64,000 nt of DNA from Maricaulis maris (lineage in GTDB: Bacteria > Pseudomonadota > Alphaproteobacteria > Caulobacterales > Maricaulaceae), in NCBI RefSeq assembly GCF_003634045.1, contig NZ_RBIM01000004.1, forward strand, positions 372,001 through 436,000, given 5' to 3'. The notes beneath the pieces are model-generated. The model worked only from the letters and a program-made list of their open reading frames with translations. It was not told the DNA's origin and made no database searches. A program made the position numbers and the translations under genes. This document shows positions 45,316 through 54,828 of this stretch, piece after piece (the first letter of the stretch is position 1; every line of letters starts with the position of its first letter).

Positions 45316-46353
45316 ATGAGTGACACGCCCACCGATTACAAAGGTCCGCAACGCGTCCTGTCCGGCATGCAGCCGACCGGTCGCCTTCATCTCGGCAATT
45401 ATCTCGGTGCGCTGAAGAATTGGGTCGCGTTGCAGGAAGACCCGACGCGGGAGTGTTTTTACTTCATTGTCGACATGCATGCGATCACCATGCCGCATGA
45501 TCCGGCGACCCTGCCGGATACGGTTCGCTCCGCTGCTGCCGCCTATATCGCCGCAGGGGTTGATCCTGAGAAGAGCACGATCTTCGCCCAGTCGGCGGTC
45601 CCGGCGCATGCCGAGCTGGCCTGGATTTTCAATTGCGTCGCCCGGCTCGGCTGGCTCGAGCGGATGACGCAGTTCAAGGACAAGGCCGGCAAGGATAAGG
45701 AACGGGCCTCGGTCGGGCTGTTCACCTATCCGGTGCTGCAGGCCGCCGACATCCTCGTCTACAAGGCGACCGAAGTGCCGGTCGGCGAGGATCAGAAGCA
45801 GCATCTTGAACTGTGCCGGGATATCGCCGCCCGCTTCAATCGTGACTACGGCAAGGGCGAAGCGATCTTCCCGATCACCGAGCCCGTCATTCAAGGCCCG
45901 GGCGCCCGCATCATGAGCCTGCGAGACGGGACGTCGAAAATGTCGAAATCGGATGTCTCCGACAATTCCCGCATCAATCTGGAAGACGATGCCGACATGA
46001 TTGCGCGCAAAATCAAGAAGGCCAAGACCGATCCGGAACCGCTTCCGGCCACGGTCGAGGAGCTTGAGGGGCGGGCGGAAGCGTCCAACCTGGTCGGCAT
46101 TTACGCAGCGCTCACCAACCAGACCAAGGCTGAGGTGCTCGGTGAGTTCGGCGGCCAGGGGTTCGGCGCTTTCAAGCCGGCGCTGGCGGACGTCGCGGTC
46201 GAGTATCTTGCCCCGATCTCTGACGAGTACCGTCGCCTGATCTCCGACAAGGCCGAGATCGACCGCATCCTGGCAAAGGGGGCCGAGCGGGCCCGCGCGG
46301 TCGCCCAGCCGGTCGTCGCCGAGACCAAGAAGATCGTCGGTTTCTGGGGGTAG
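45316..46353 (+). CDS. trpS: Tryptophan--tRNA ligase
   Basis: 345 residues. Class I aminoacyl-tRNA synthetase: [15 protein letters not shown] with the HIGH-type motif and MSKS-loop in SKMSKSD. Tryptophan-binding elements DMHAIT and [29 protein letters not shown] are present. The start is the ATG at 45316; no other candidate fits the N-terminus. Confidence 0.98.
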   Translation: MSDTPTDYKGPQRVLSGMQPTGRLHLGNYLGALKNWVALQEDPTRECFYFIVDMHAITMPHDPATLPDTVRSAAAAYIAAGVDPEKSTIFAQSAVPAHAELAWIFNCVARLGWLERMTQFKDKAGKDKERASVGLFTYPVLQAADILVYKATEVPVGEDQKQHLELCRDIAARFNRDYGKGEAIFPITEPVIQGPGARIMSLRDGTSKMSKSDVSDNSRINLEDDADMIARKIKKAKTDPEPLPATVEELEGRAEASNLVGIYAALTNQTKAEVLGEFGGQGFGAFKPALADVAVEYLAPISDEYRRLISDKAEIDRILAKGAERARAVAQPVVAETKKIVGFWG

Positions 46354-46402
46354 GCTTTTTGCCGCACTCGTATTGTCGCACCTGTTGATCTAGACGGTTC
46401 GC

Positions 46403-46807
46403 ATGATATTTGACCGCCTGCGTTCAGCGCTGCTTGCCCTGGTCATTGCCTGGAGCGCCATCTTCCCCTTTGCGGCGGAAGCGATGGAGCGTGTCTCCGG
46501 CGATAATGGCTGGCTGTTGTGCGCCGGTCAGGTCCGGTCGTCGATTTCTGACGCGGATGCCGCCAATCTGGCCATCCTGTCTCAGCTTGCCGGGGCCGGT
46601 GCGCCGCGCGACGCAACACTGCCAATGTCGTGTGACGACTGCTTGTCGTGCCCGCCGCTGGCCCTGTCGGTGCCGACGCTGTCGCATGCGCCAGTTCCCG
46701 CTGCCCGGGCTCAGCCGTCCACCGTGGCCGTTCAAACGGTGCCCTTCGCCGCCGTCCGGACCTTGCGGCCCGAACCACGGGCTCCGCCTCGCATCGATCT
46801 CATCTGA
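46403..46807 (+). CDS. Secreted Cys-containing protein, DUF2946-like, first of a copper-associated trio
   Basis: 134 residues. An N-terminal signal-like helix (LALVIAWSAIFPFAAEAMERV) precedes a short mature part with Cys-rich MSCDDCLSCPP, which resembles the DUF2946 family often found beside copper-resistance genes; this assignment is tentative. It lies 55 bases before a Met-rich outer-membrane-type protein and a PCu(A)C chaperone, with which it likely forms an operon. The function is unknown; the cysteines could bind copper. Confidence 0.6.
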   Translation: MIFDRLRSALLALVIAWSAIFPFAAEAMERVSGDNGWLLCAGQVRSSISDADAANLAILSQLAGAGAPRDATLPMSCDDCLSCPPLALSVPTLSHAPVPAARAQPSTVAVQTVPFAAVRTLRPEPRAPPRIDLI

Positions 46808-46862
46808 CACCGTTTGAGATCCACACGCCGGACCACAGGTCCGGCCGCTTTGCGAGACAACC

Positions 46863-47933
46863 ATGAAAATCAAACTTGTAGCGGGCGCGATGGCGTTCGC
46901 CCTGACCGCGCCTGCCCTGGCGCATGACCCGGATGCCATCCGCGCCGACGCCCACGCTCCGATCGGGGTGATGGGTGACCACACCCATGCCAAGGGCGAG
47001 TGGATGCTGTCCTATCGCTTCATGCGGATGGAAATGGACGGCAATCGGCTGGGCACGGACCCGATTGGCCCGGACACGATTGCCACCCGTATCGGCAATG
47101 TGAATGGGCCGCCCGCCATGCTGCGTGTGGTGCCGACATCGATGACGATGAACATGCACATGCTTGGCGTCATGTATGCGCCGAGCGACCGGGTGACGCT
47201 GATGGCGATGTTGCCGTGGCTGGAAAACGAGATGAGCCATGTCACCTTCGCCGGCATGATGGGCAGTGACGAACTTGGCCAATTCACGGCACGCAGCTCG
47301 GGCTTTGGCGACGTAAAACTGTCTGCCCTGGTCGATATCATCGACGCCGGTCCGACCCGCCTGCATATCCAGGCCGGCCTGTCGCTGCCGACCGGGTCAA
47401 TCGACGAGGCCGCGCGCGTGCTCACGCCGATGAACACCATGCCGACCCTGACCCTGCCCTATCCCATGCAGCTCGGATCCGGCACGGTAGATCCAATCGT
47501 CGGCGCCACGCTGCGACACCAGACGGGTCACTGGAGCTGGGGCGGTCAAGCGAGCGCGGTTTTCCGTATCGACGACAATGATGCCGGCTACCGGCTGGGT
47601 GACGAGGCCCAGCTCACCGGCTGGATGGGGTGGTCGCCGGCACCGGCCTGGGCCTTCTTCGGCCGGCTCGAGGGACGTACGCGCGGTACGATCAATGGTT
47701 CTGACGCGCGGATTGTGGCACCGGTCCAGACCGCCAATCCGGACTTCCATGGCGGTGAGCGGGTCACCGCGGCCCTAGCGGCAAATTGGGTCGGCCAGAG
47801 CGGAGCCCTGCGCGGCCAACGCTTTGCGGCGGAGCTCGCCTCGCCGCTGCACGAGGATCTCAACGGCGTGCAGATGTCCGCAGACTGGACCCTGACGCTT
47901 GGATGGCAATACGCTTGGGGCGGCGCGCATTAG
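46863..47933 (+). CDS. Met/His-rich outer-membrane beta-barrel-like protein
   Basis: 356 residues with a signal peptide (MKIKLVAGAMAFALTAPALA). The mature chain is rich in Met and His, especially in the first 130 residues (DHTHAKGEWMLSYRFMRMEM, then MTMNMHMLGVMY), and ends with alternating strands and a terminal aromatic segment (GWQYAWG) typical of beta-barrels. It is related to transporter-like proteins found with copper genes. Between a Cys-bearing protein and a PCu(A)C chaperone, a role in copper uptake or efflux across the outer membrane is inferred. Confidence 0.72.
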   Translation: MKIKLVAGAMAFALTAPALAHDPDAIRADAHAPIGVMGDHTHAKGEWMLSYRFMRMEMDGNRLGTDPIGPDTIATRIGNVNGPPAMLRVVPTSMTMNMHMLGVMYAPSDRVTLMAMLPWLENEMSHVTFAGMMGSDELGQFTARSSGFGDVKLSALVDIIDAGPTRLHIQAGLSLPTGSIDEAARVLTPMNTMPTLTLPYPMQLGSGTVDPIVGATLRHQTGHWSWGGQASAVFRIDDNDAGYRLGDEAQLTGWMGWSPAPAWAFFGRLEGRTRGTINGSDARIVAPVQTANPDFHGGERVTAALAANWVGQSGALRGQRFAAELASPLHEDLNGVQMSADWTLTLGWQYAWGGAH

Positions 47934-47961
47934 CGCCCCCCTCTTTTTCGAGGACATGATG

Positions 47962-48513
47962 ATGAAACACCTTATTCCGGTCTCGCTGTTGGCCGCCGCG
48001 CTCCCCGCTTGTGGCGCGTCAGACAATGCCAGCGAAGACACCCACCATGATGCGGGCGATCACCATGCTGGCGACATGCACGCTGGCACTGCCGATATCA
48101 CCCCCCTGCCGGACGATGGCGTCGTGCCGGTAGTCGAGGTGCGCTCTGCCTGGATGCGCCCGCATCCGCAGGGACGCGACGTCACGGCAGCCTACTTCAC
48201 CGCGACCCTGTCCGAGGGCCATGCCGATCGGCTGCTATCGGCGCGCATCGACGGCGCCGAGCGTGTCGAGATGCACGGGCACACCATGGATGAGCAGGGG
48301 ATGATGCGGATGCGCCCGGTACCGCCGCAGGACCTGGTCGATACCGGATCGCTGCGCTTCGCACCGGGTGGGCTTCACCTGATGGTGCACGGCTTGGCCC
48401 CGGTCGTGGAGGGTGATCAGGCTCGTGGCGTGCTGGTTTTCGAGCGCTCGGGCGAGGTTCCGGTCGTTTTTGAGGTGCGCAATGCGGCACCGGAGACCCA
48501 TGCCGGCGAATGA
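47962..48513 (+). CDS. PCu(A)C-family copper chaperone lipoprotein
   Basis: About 183 residues. The N-terminus carries a lipobox-like LPAC (Cys17) then a His-rich run (DTHHDAGDHHAGDMHAG). The PCu(A)C core follows: WMRPHPQGRDVTAAYF, then candidate copper ligands Met104/His105/His107, Met115/Met117, His139 and Met141. These proteins deliver Cu(I) to cytochrome oxidase CuA assembly. Three ATG codons in tandem from 47956; the third, at 47962, is best placed (eight bases) from GAGG. Confidence 0.88.
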   Translation: MKHLIPVSLLAAALPACGASDNASEDTHHDAGDHHAGDMHAGTADITPLPDDGVVPVVEVRSAWMRPHPQGRDVTAAYFTATLSEGHADRLLSARIDGAERVEMHGHTMDEQGMMRMRPVPPQDLVDTGSLRFAPGGLHLMVHGLAPVVEGDQARGVLVFERSGEVPVVFEVRNAAPETHAGE

Positions 48514-48562
48514 CGGTGTGGCAGCCGCATTTGGCTGACGGACCGGCGCGGGCCCGGCAGGG

Positions 48563-49195
48563 TTAACGAGAGGTTACCGAACCCTCGTTTCCTGCCAGCT
48601 CCGCGTCGGGACCGGTGCTGGAACTCGATTTCTCGCCCTCCAGCGGCGTTGTGTAGGTTGCCGGGTCATAGTTTTTGGCGGCCCTCGGCCAGAACAGGCG
48701 CATCAGCCAGACACCGAGCGCGATCGCCGGGATCAGCACCAGTCCGATGGCGTTTTCATCGACCAGGAAGAGCTTGACGAAGAAGCCGGCACCGATCAGC
48801 GCCAGCCCGCCACCCAGCGCCGTCATGACCGCGAGGAAGGCCATCGACGCACCTTCAACATAGCGGATCGGCCCCGCCTGGTCGTCGAGGCCGACATGCA
48901 GCGCCCGCAGGAAATCGCGAAAATCGCGGGCATTGGCCTCCCACTGGCCGATCCCGGCCCAGCGCATCGACCCGAACGCGATCTCGCGGCCGTCGGAGGC
49001 ACTGACACGGCACACGACCTGACTGTTCTGGCCGGCCATTTCGACCGCCAGTCGCACTTGCCGGACATCGGCCAGCGCCAGGCTGTGTTGCGGGCCGTCC
49101 TCCCCGTCGCGCCACGTGATCGCTTGCGAATCCACGGAGAAATTGCGCAGCGGTGTCCCGGCATTGCGGCGGTCGATCAATGTCGCAGTGTCCAT
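48563..49195 (-). CDS. Membrane protein with PH-like N-terminal domain
   Basis: 210 residues. The first 120 residues look like a PH-like or bPH domain (DSQAITWRDGEDGPQHSLAL, RDFRDFLRALHVGL); two adjacent hydrophobic helices follow (AFLAVMTALGGGLALIGAGF, IGLVLIPAIALGVWLMRLFW), and the C-terminus is disordered. No function is known. The start at 49195 has AAGGGA upstream; the longer upstream frame overlaps the next gene region. It is divergent from the universal stress gene. Confidence 0.72.
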   Translation of the reverse strand: MDTATLIDRRNAGTPLRNFSVDSQAITWRDGEDGPQHSLALADVRQVRLAVEMAGQNSQVVCRVSASDGREIAFGSMRWAGIGQWEANARDFRDFLRALHVGLDDQAGPIRYVEGASMAFLAVMTALGGGLALIGAGFFVKLFLVDENAIGLVLIPAIALGVWLMRLFWPRAAKNYDPATYTTPLEGEKSSSSTGPDAELAGNEGSVTSR

Positions 49196-49267
49196 AAATT
49201 TCCCTTTCGCTGCGGGGGTTAGCATGAATTGCTGGACGTGTCGTGCGGCAGGCGCCAAACTCGCGTC

Positions 49268-49744
49268 ATGCCGCATAGCACGCGCAAGTTTCTCGTCGTC
49301 GCGGACGACAGCACCGAGTGCCGAACCGCACTCTATTTTGCCGCCCGCCGGGCCCAGGCGACGGGCGCGCATGTTGCCATTCTTGCCACGCATGAACCGG
49401 GTGATTTCAGCCATTGGATCGGCGTTGCGGAAACCGCCAAGCGGGAGGCCGAATCGGCCGCCGAGACCCTGCTGGAGTCGATGGCGGAAGACGCCGAAGC
49501 GGTGACCGGCGAGCGTCCGGAACTGTTTCTGCGTGAAGGCGATCGCCGTCAGGTCCTGTCCGAATTGCTCGAAGAAGATCCGCTGATCTCCCTGCTGGTT
49601 CTCGCGGCGTCGGCCAATGGCGAGGGTCCCGGCCCGCTGGTGACGGCCTTGGCCCGCGGCAAGGGTCTGTTTTCAGGCCGCGCCGTCCCGGTGACGGTTG
49701 TTCCGGGTGATATGGACGAAGCCGAGATCGACGCGCTCGTCTGA
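49268..49744 (+). CDS. Universal stress protein family
   Basis: 158 residues of the UspA fold: FLVVADDSTECRTALYFAARRA, VAILATHEP and the C-terminal GLFSGRAVPVTVVPGDM. It probably binds ATP and responds to stress, though no single role is fixed. No good ribosome-binding site precedes the ATG at 49268. Nfu follows after 68 bases. Confidence 0.88.
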   Translation: MPHSTRKFLVVADDSTECRTALYFAARRAQATGAHVAILATHEPGDFSHWIGVAETAKREAESAAETLLESMAEDAEAVTGERPELFLREGDRRQVLSELLEEDPLISLLVLAASANGEGPGPLVTALARGKGLFSGRAVPVTVVPGDMDEAEIDALV

Positions 49745-49812
49745 AAACCCTAGCACGAGTGTGGTTGAATGGCGGGCGAAAGAGCGCCAAGTGAGCGTCA
49801 GGAGGCCCTGCC

Positions 49813-50376
49813 ATGTTCATCCAGACCGAAGCCACGCCGAATCCGAACACGCTGAAATTCCTGCCCGGCCGCGAAATCGCGCCGGACGGCCCGCGCGAGT
49901 TTGAAAGCGAAGAGGATGCCGCTGATGCGCCGCTCGCGGCTGACCTCTTTCTGGTCGATGGCGTGTCGGGCGTGTTTTTCGGTGAGGATTTCATCGCCAT
50001 CACCAAGACCGACGCCTATGAGTGGGATCATATCAAACCCTTCCTGCTCGGCGCGATCATGGACGGGCTGCAATCGGGGCGTCCCCTGCTTGGCGACGCC
50101 GTCACCGAGAGCGGCCATGCGGCCTATGCCGGCGAGGATGAGAGCCTGGTCAAGGAAATCATCGAGCTGATCGACACCCGGGTCCGCCCGGCGGTCGCCC
50201 AGGATGGCGGCGACATCCTCTTCCATTCCTATATTTCCGACGGCGGCATTGTGCGCTTGAAGATGCGCGGGGCGTGTTCCGGTTGTCCGTCATCCACAAT
50301 GACGCTGAAATCCGGCATCGAGAATTTGCTCAAGCACTACATTCCGGAAATCCAGGCCGTCGAGGCGGTGGAATAG
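49813..50376 (+). CDS. Fe-S scaffold/carrier protein of the NFU1/NifU type
   Basis: 187 residues. N-terminal Nfu_N domain (MFIQTEATPNPNTLKFLPG) and C-terminal NifU-type domain with Cys155-Ser-Gly-Cys158 (RGACSGCPSS). This is the mitochondrial NFU1-like form common in Alphaproteobacteria. It carries 4Fe-4S clusters to client enzymes, which here include MiaB, HemW and endonuclease III. AGGAGG precedes the ATG. Confidence 0.95.
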   Translation: MFIQTEATPNPNTLKFLPGREIAPDGPREFESEEDAADAPLAADLFLVDGVSGVFFGEDFIAITKTDAYEWDHIKPFLLGAIMDGLQSGRPLLGDAVTESGHAAYAGEDESLVKEIIELIDTRVRPAVAQDGGDILFHSYISDGGIVRLKMRGACSGCPSSTMTLKSGIENLLKHYIPEIQAVEAVE

Positions 50377-50399
50377 GGCGTCTGAACGGGACATGGCTG

Positions 50400-50414
50400 C
50401 GGGCACGGTGCCCG
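50400..50414. other. Perfect odd palindrome between nfu and tsaB
   Basis: CGGGCAC-G-GTGCCCG is a perfect 7-bp palindrome around a single base. It may be an operator or a weak hairpin; the loop is too small for a good RNA stem. Confidence 0.35.
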
Positions 50415-50444
50415 GGCTTCGACCTGGCGGCGAATATCGACTAA

Positions 50445-51095
50445 ATGGCTGCCATGATGTGGCTGGCAATCGATACGACCGGTGAAAACTGCACCGTGGC
50501 CCTGCGCCTGGATGGCGGGACGACCCAGGTCCTGAGCGACCGTATCGGGCGCGGTCATGCCGAGCGACTGGCGCCGATGGTCGAGCAGATACTTGCCGAT
50601 ACCGGGGCGGCACCGACCGAGATCGCGCGGATCGGCGTGACGATCGGTCCGGGCAGTTTCGCGGGCACACGTGTCGGGGTGGCATTCGCGCGCGGTCTGG
50701 CGCTGGCCTGCGGCGCACGCTGCATCGGCATCCCCAATCTCGCGGTCCTGGCACGGCAAGCCGGCCCGCAACCGGCACTCGCAGTCTTGCATGATGCCAA
50801 GCGCGGCGAGGTGATCCTTCAACTCTGGACGCAGGGCGAGGCGGGGCCGCCCGAGCGTTGTCCCGTCGCGGATCTGCCGGCCCGCATCGAGGCCCTTGCC
50901 GGATCCGGCTGCAAGGTCACGGGTTCGGGCGCTGCGCGATTGCCGGACGGCTTTTCCGATCTCGGCATCACGACGCTCGACCCGGCCGTGCTGCTGGCGA
51001 TGACGGGTGAGCTGGATCCGTCCGGACACCCGCCCACCCCGTTTTACGCCAGACCGCCTGATGCCAAACTGCCGGGCGGCGTGTTGCCGGCGTGA
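50445..51095 (+). CDS. tsaB: tRNA threonylcarbamoyladenosine biosynthesis protein TsaB
   Basis: 216 residues. Works with TsaD and TsaE to form t6A37 in tRNA. The N-terminal ASKHA segment (WLAIDTTGENCTVAL), GHAERLAPMVEQIL and IGVTIGPGSFAGTRVGVAFARGLAL fit the family. Two methionines open the frame (50445, 50457); no clear ribosome-binding site distinguishes them. The stop overlaps the GTG of rimI. Confidence 0.95.
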   Translation: MAAMMWLAIDTTGENCTVALRLDGGTTQVLSDRIGRGHAERLAPMVEQILADTGAAPTEIARIGVTIGPGSFAGTRVGVAFARGLALACGARCIGIPNLAVLARQAGPQPALAVLHDAKRGEVILQLWTQGEAGPPERCPVADLPARIEALAGSGCKVTGSGAARLPDGFSDLGITTLDPAVLLAMTGELDPSGHPPTPFYARPPDAKLPGGVLPA

Positions 51096-51553
51096 GCGAC
51101 AAGGTCGAAACCGTCCAAGCGTCGAGCGCAGCGCGTCTGGCGGATCTGCACGCCCGCTGTTTTGCCGCCGGCTGGTCTGCGGCGGAGATCGCCTCCCTGC
51201 TCAACCTGCCCGGATGCATGGCGCTGGCCAGCAGCAAGGGCACCGGCTTCATCGCCATGGCCCTGTTTCGCAGCGCCGCTGACGAAGCCGAATTGCTGAC
51301 TCTCGCGACAGACCCTGATCATCGGCGCCGAGGCCTGGCAGAACGGGTTCTGGCGGTGGGCGAAGATCGTCTGTCCGACACGGGTATTGCGCGGATATTT
51401 CTGGAGGTTTCCACCTGTAATCCGGGTGCGCAAGCCCTGTACCTGGCAGCCGGATACACTGAAATTGCCCGCCGCCCCGCCTATTACCGCGATGGCAGCG
51501 ATGCGCTCGTCCTTGAAAAATGGCTGCGCAAAGATGGACAGACCGCCCCGTGA
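51092..51553 (+). CDS. rimI: GNAT N-acetyltransferase RimI (ribosomal S18 N-terminal acetylase)
   Basis: 153 residues with the GNAT acetyl-CoA loop DPDHRRRGLAERVL and a RimI-like C-terminus (EVSTCNPGAQALYLAAGYTEIARRPAYY). The GTG start overlaps the tsaB TGA as GTGA. tsaB-rimI is a conserved pair. fur begins 37 bases after its stop. Confidence 0.9.
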   Translation: MSDKVETVQASSAARLADLHARCFAAGWSAAEIASLLNLPGCMALASSKGTGFIAMALFRSAADEAELLTLATDPDHRRRGLAERVLAVGEDRLSDTGIARIFLEVSTCNPGAQALYLAAGYTEIARRPAYYRDGSDALVLEKWLRKDGQTAP

Positions 51554-51590
51554 GCGCCTATTTCTCGACAGGACCGATAGGGGAATGATC

Positions 51591-52010
51591 ATGCCGGACC
51601 GGATCGAGAAACTTTGCATTGCCAAGGGCCTGCGTATGACGGATCAGCGCCGGGTCATTGCCTGCGTGTTGTCGCAGTCAGACGACCATCCCGATGCCGA
51701 AGAATTGCACCGTCGCGCGTCCGACGAGGATCCGCGCATCTCGCTGGCAACGGTCTACCGGACGGTCCGCCTGTTCGAGGAGGCCGGCATCATCGAGCGC
51801 CATGACTTTCGCGATGGACGGTCCCGTTACGAAGAGGTCGGCGATGAACACCATGATCACCTCATCGACCTGAAATCCGGTGAAGTCATCGAATTCGTCA
51901 ATGAAGAGATCGAGCGCCTGCAAGAGGCGATTGCCCGCAAGCTGGGCTACAAGCTTGTCGATCACCGGCTCGAACTCTACGGCGTTCCCCTCAAGAGCGC
52001 CGAGGACTAA
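51591..52010 (+). CDS. fur: Fur-family ferric uptake/metal regulator
   Basis: 139 residues. Winged helix (MTDQRRVIACVLSQSDDHPDAEELHRRA, ISLATVYRTVRLFEEAG) and a metal-binding C-terminal half rich in His and Glu (YEEVGDEHHDHLIDLKSGEVIEF). The C-terminal CxxC zinc site of E. coli Fur is absent, as is common in Alphaproteobacteria. AGGGG is better placed for 51591 than for an ATG two codons earlier. Confidence 0.95.
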   Translation: MPDRIEKLCIAKGLRMTDQRRVIACVLSQSDDHPDAEELHRRASDEDPRISLATVYRTVRLFEEAGIIERHDFRDGRSRYEEVGDEHHDHLIDLKSGEVIEFVNEEIERLQEAIARKLGYKLVDHRLELYGVPLKSAED

Positions 52011-52045
52011 GCGCGCCACCCATCGTCGGGTTTCGAGGAGAGGCC

Positions 52046-53350
52046 ATGTCCGCGCGCACGCCCGGCAAACACGCGATCATTTTCATTTTCGTGACCGTGC
52101 TGATCGACATGATCGGCTTTGGTTTGATCATCCCGGTCATGCCGTCGCTTCTGCACGAGCTTACCGGTCTGGATGCCAATGAATCTGCGGTGATGGGCGG
52201 CTGGTTGATGGCCAGCTATGCCGGCATGCAGTTTTTCTTCGCGCCGATTGTCGGCGGGCTGTCAGACCGTTTTGGCCGCAAGCCGGTGCTGCTGGCCGCG
52301 CTCGCCGGTTTTACCATTGACTATCTGATCATGGGCTTTGCGCCGGTCTTCTGGCTGTTGTTGGCCGGCCGGGTTCTCGCCGGCATTTTCGGCGCCAGCT
52401 ATTCGACCGCCAATGCTTTCATCGCCGACATCACGCCGCCGGAACAGCGTGCCGGCCGTTTCGGCATGATCGGCGCGGCGTTCGGGATCGGCTTCATTGT
52501 CGGGCCGGCGATCGGCGGTTTTCTCGGCGAATGGTTTGGTCCGCGCGCGCCGTTTTTCGCGGCCGCGGCCTTGGCCGGATTGAACCTTGTCTATGGTCTC
52601 CTGGTGCTGCCGGAGACACTCAAGCCGGAGAACCGGCGCGGTTTTGACTGGCGGCGGGCGAACCCGTTCGGGTCGATCTATCAGATGCGTCACTATCCGG
52701 TTGCCCTGGTGTTGATGGGCGCGGTTTTCCTGATGCTGTTCGGACATGCCGTTTATCCGGCGATCTGGTCCTACTACTCGACCTTCAAATTCGGCTGGAG
52801 TGAAGCCGATGTCGGCCTGTCACTGATGGTGGTCGGACTGACCGCCGCCATCGTCCAGGGCGGGCTGACGCGGATTCTTGTTCCCAAGCTCGGCGAGTGG
52901 CGGGCCATCATCATTTCGCTCAGCATCGCGGTTGCGGCCTATACGGCCTATGGCCTCGTGACCGAGGGCTGGATGGTCTATGTGGTGATTTGCGTCGCGG
53001 CGATCGGCGGTATCGGACAGCCGGCCCTGCAAGGGGTGATGTCGCGCCAGGTGCCGGCCAATGCGCAGGGCGAATTGCAAGGCGCGATGACCAGCCTGCA
53101 GAGCCTGTCCATGGTGGTCGGGCCGCTTTTGATGTCGCGGGCGTTCAAGTATTTCTCCGGCGACACCGCGCCGGTCTACCTGCCCGGCGCACCCTTCTAT
53201 CTCGCCGCGGTCCTGACATTCCTGGCATTGCTGGTCGGGCTGCGGGCCCGCAAGCATGATCCCAAGCCGGACGCTGCAGCGGTGGTCCCGGCGGTCAGTC
53301 CGGCCGCGAACGCACCCGTCGGTTCCGGCCCGATGCCACCGGCTGATTAG
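52046..53350 (+). CDS. TCR/Tet-type MFS transporter
   Basis: 434 residues with twelve helices. The family marks are [13 protein letters not shown] near the N-terminus and the loop [14 protein letters not shown], as in TetA and TCR/Tet MFS proteins. Such transporters expel drugs such as tetracycline or bicyclomycin in exchange for protons; substrate here is unknown. GAGGAGAGG precedes the ATG. A perfect stem follows the stop. Confidence 0.9.
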   Translation: MSARTPGKHAIIFIFVTVLIDMIGFGLIIPVMPSLLHELTGLDANESAVMGGWLMASYAGMQFFFAPIVGGLSDRFGRKPVLLAALAGFTIDYLIMGFAPVFWLLLAGRVLAGIFGASYSTANAFIADITPPEQRAGRFGMIGAAFGIGFIVGPAIGGFLGEWFGPRAPFFAAAALAGLNLVYGLLVLPETLKPENRRGFDWRRANPFGSIYQMRHYPVALVLMGAVFLMLFGHAVYPAIWSYYSTFKFGWSEADVGLSLMVVGLTAAIVQGGLTRILVPKLGEWRAIIISLSIAVAAYTAYGLVTEGWMVYVVICVAAIGGIGQPALQGVMSRQVPANAQGELQGAMTSLQSLSMVVGPLLMSRAFKYFSGDTAPVYLPGAPFYLAAVLTFLALLVGLRARKHDPKPDAAAVVPAVSPAANAPVGSGPMPPAD

Positions 53351-53355
53351 GCGCA

Positions 53356-53374
53356 CCCCTTGCGGGGCAAGGGG
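53356..53374 (+). terminator. Hairpin after the MFS gene
   Basis: CCCCTTGC-GGG-GCAAGGGG is a perfect 8-bp stem with a 3-nt loop, six bases after the MFS stop, followed by ATTTC. The U-tract is short; a likely terminator for the MFS transcript. Confidence 0.55.
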
Positions 53375-53457
53375 ATTTCAAGCATAACCCGCGCCTTCCC
53401 GCGACCCGCTGGTCGATAGGGACAGTGTGGACTGTGTGTGGCAAACTGGCAGAATTC

Positions 53458-54828
53458 ATGAGTACGACGCGCAAACGCCTCTTCATCAAGACCTATGGCT
53501 GTCAGATGAATGTCTATGATTCCGAACGGATGAAGGACGTTCTGACGCCGCTTGGTTATGAGTCGTCGGACACGCCGGATGGGGCCGACCTTGTCATCCT
53601 CAATACCTGCCATATCCGCGAGAAGGCGGCCGAGAAAGTCTATTCCGAGCTGGGCCGCCTGCGTCCGCTGAAGGACGAGAAGGCCGCCTCGGGCGGGATG
53701 ACAATTGCCGTCGCCGGCTGTGTCGCCCAGGCCGAAGGCGCCGAGATCATGCGCCGCGCCCCGGTTGTCGACCTGGTCGTTGGCCCGCAGACCTATCACA
53801 AGCTGCCCGAGCTGATTGCCCAGGCCCACCGTGCCAAGGGCGAGGCGCTGGATACCGAGTTCGAGGTCGAGGACAAGTTCGACAAGCTTGGCAGCGACCG
53901 CCAGGTCGAGGGTTATTCGGCCTTTGTGACGGTGCAGGAAGGTTGCGACAAATTCTGCACCTTTTGTGTCGTGCCCTATACGCGCGGCGCGGAATGGTCG
54001 CGCCCGGTGGACCAGATCATCGCCGAAATCCGCGCCCTTGCCGCCAAGGGCATTCGTGAAGTCACGCTGCTGGGCCAGAACGTCAACGCGTTTCACGGTG
54101 CTCCGCCAAGCGGTCGCGAGGCCGACGGCGCCTGGGGCCTCGGCCAGCTGGTGCGCCATGTTGCGCTGATCGGCGGGATAGAGCGCATCCGCTTCACCAC
54201 CTCGCATCCGCGCGACATGGATGAGGACCTGATCCAGGCCTTCGCCGATACGCCCAAGCTGATGCCCTATTTCCACCTGCCGGTGCAGTCGGGTTCGGAC
54301 ACGATCCTGAAAGCCATGAACCGTCAGCATGTGGCGGCCGATTATCTCGCCACGATCGCCCGCCTGCGCGAAGTGCGCCCGGACATCGCGATTTCCGGTG
54401 ACATGATTGTCGGCTTCCCGGGTGAAACCGATGCGGATTTCGAGGCAACGATGGAGCTGGTGCGCCAGGTCAATTACGCCTCCTGCTTCTCGTTCAAATA
54501 CTCCAAGCGCCCCGGAACGCCGGGTGCGGCGATGTTCAACCAGATTGATGAGGGTGTGAAATCGCAGCGCCTCGCCGCGCTTCAGGCCTTGCTCGACAGC
54601 CAGCAGGTTGCCTTCAATGAGAGCATGATCGGCAAGACCCTGCCGGTCCTGTTTGAAAAACCCGGCCGGCTCGACGGCCAGTTGCATGGCCGCAGCCCCT
54701 ATCTGCAATCCGTGCATGTCGACGGTCCCGCCGAGCTGATCGGCCAGATCGCCGAGGTCGCGATTGAAACCGCCTCCCGCAACGCCCTGTCCGGGCGCCT
54801 GGTCGGGACCAAACGGAGTGCCGCGTGA
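53458..54828 (+). CDS. miaB: tRNA-2-methylthio-N6-dimethylallyladenosine synthase MiaB
   Basis: 456 residues. Radical SAM enzyme that thiolates and methylates i6A37 in tRNA with two Fe-S clusters. N-terminal MTTase domain begins with IKTYGCQMN (Cys15) and LNTCHIRE, the radical SAM CxxxCxxC is CDKFCTFC, and a TRAM domain ends the protein. GTG at 53425 is possible but would add eleven residues outside the family norm. Heads an overlapping run miaB-phoH-ybeY-corC-lnt. Confidence 0.97.
   Translation: MSTTRKRLFIKTYGCQMNVYDSERMKDVLTPLGYESSDTPDGADLVILNTCHIREKAAEKVYSELGRLRPLKDEKAASGGMTIAVAGCVAQAEGAEIMRRAPVVDLVVGPQTYHKLPELIAQAHRAKGEALDTEFEVEDKFDKLGSDRQVEGYSAFVTVQEGCDKFCTFCVVPYTRGAEWSRPVDQIIAEIRALAAKGIREVTLLGQNVNAFHGAPPSGREADGAWGLGQLVRHVALIGGIERIRFTTSHPRDMDEDLIQAFADTPKLMPYFHLPVQSGSDTILKAMNRQHVAADYLATIARLREVRPDIAISGDMIVGFPGETDADFEATMELVRQVNYASCFSFKYSKRPGTPGAAMFNQIDEGVKSQRLAALQALLDSQQVAFNESMIGKTLPVLFEKPGRLDGQLHGRSPYLQSVHVDGPAELIGQIAEVAIETASRNALSGRLVGTKRSAA

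Noticed and set aside
48563-48577. TTAA-N7-TTAC, close to the CtrA cell-cycle regulator site
   Set aside because: It overlaps the stop codon of a leftward gene and follows the end of the copper chaperone gene, so it is not in a promoter. A chance match is more likely.
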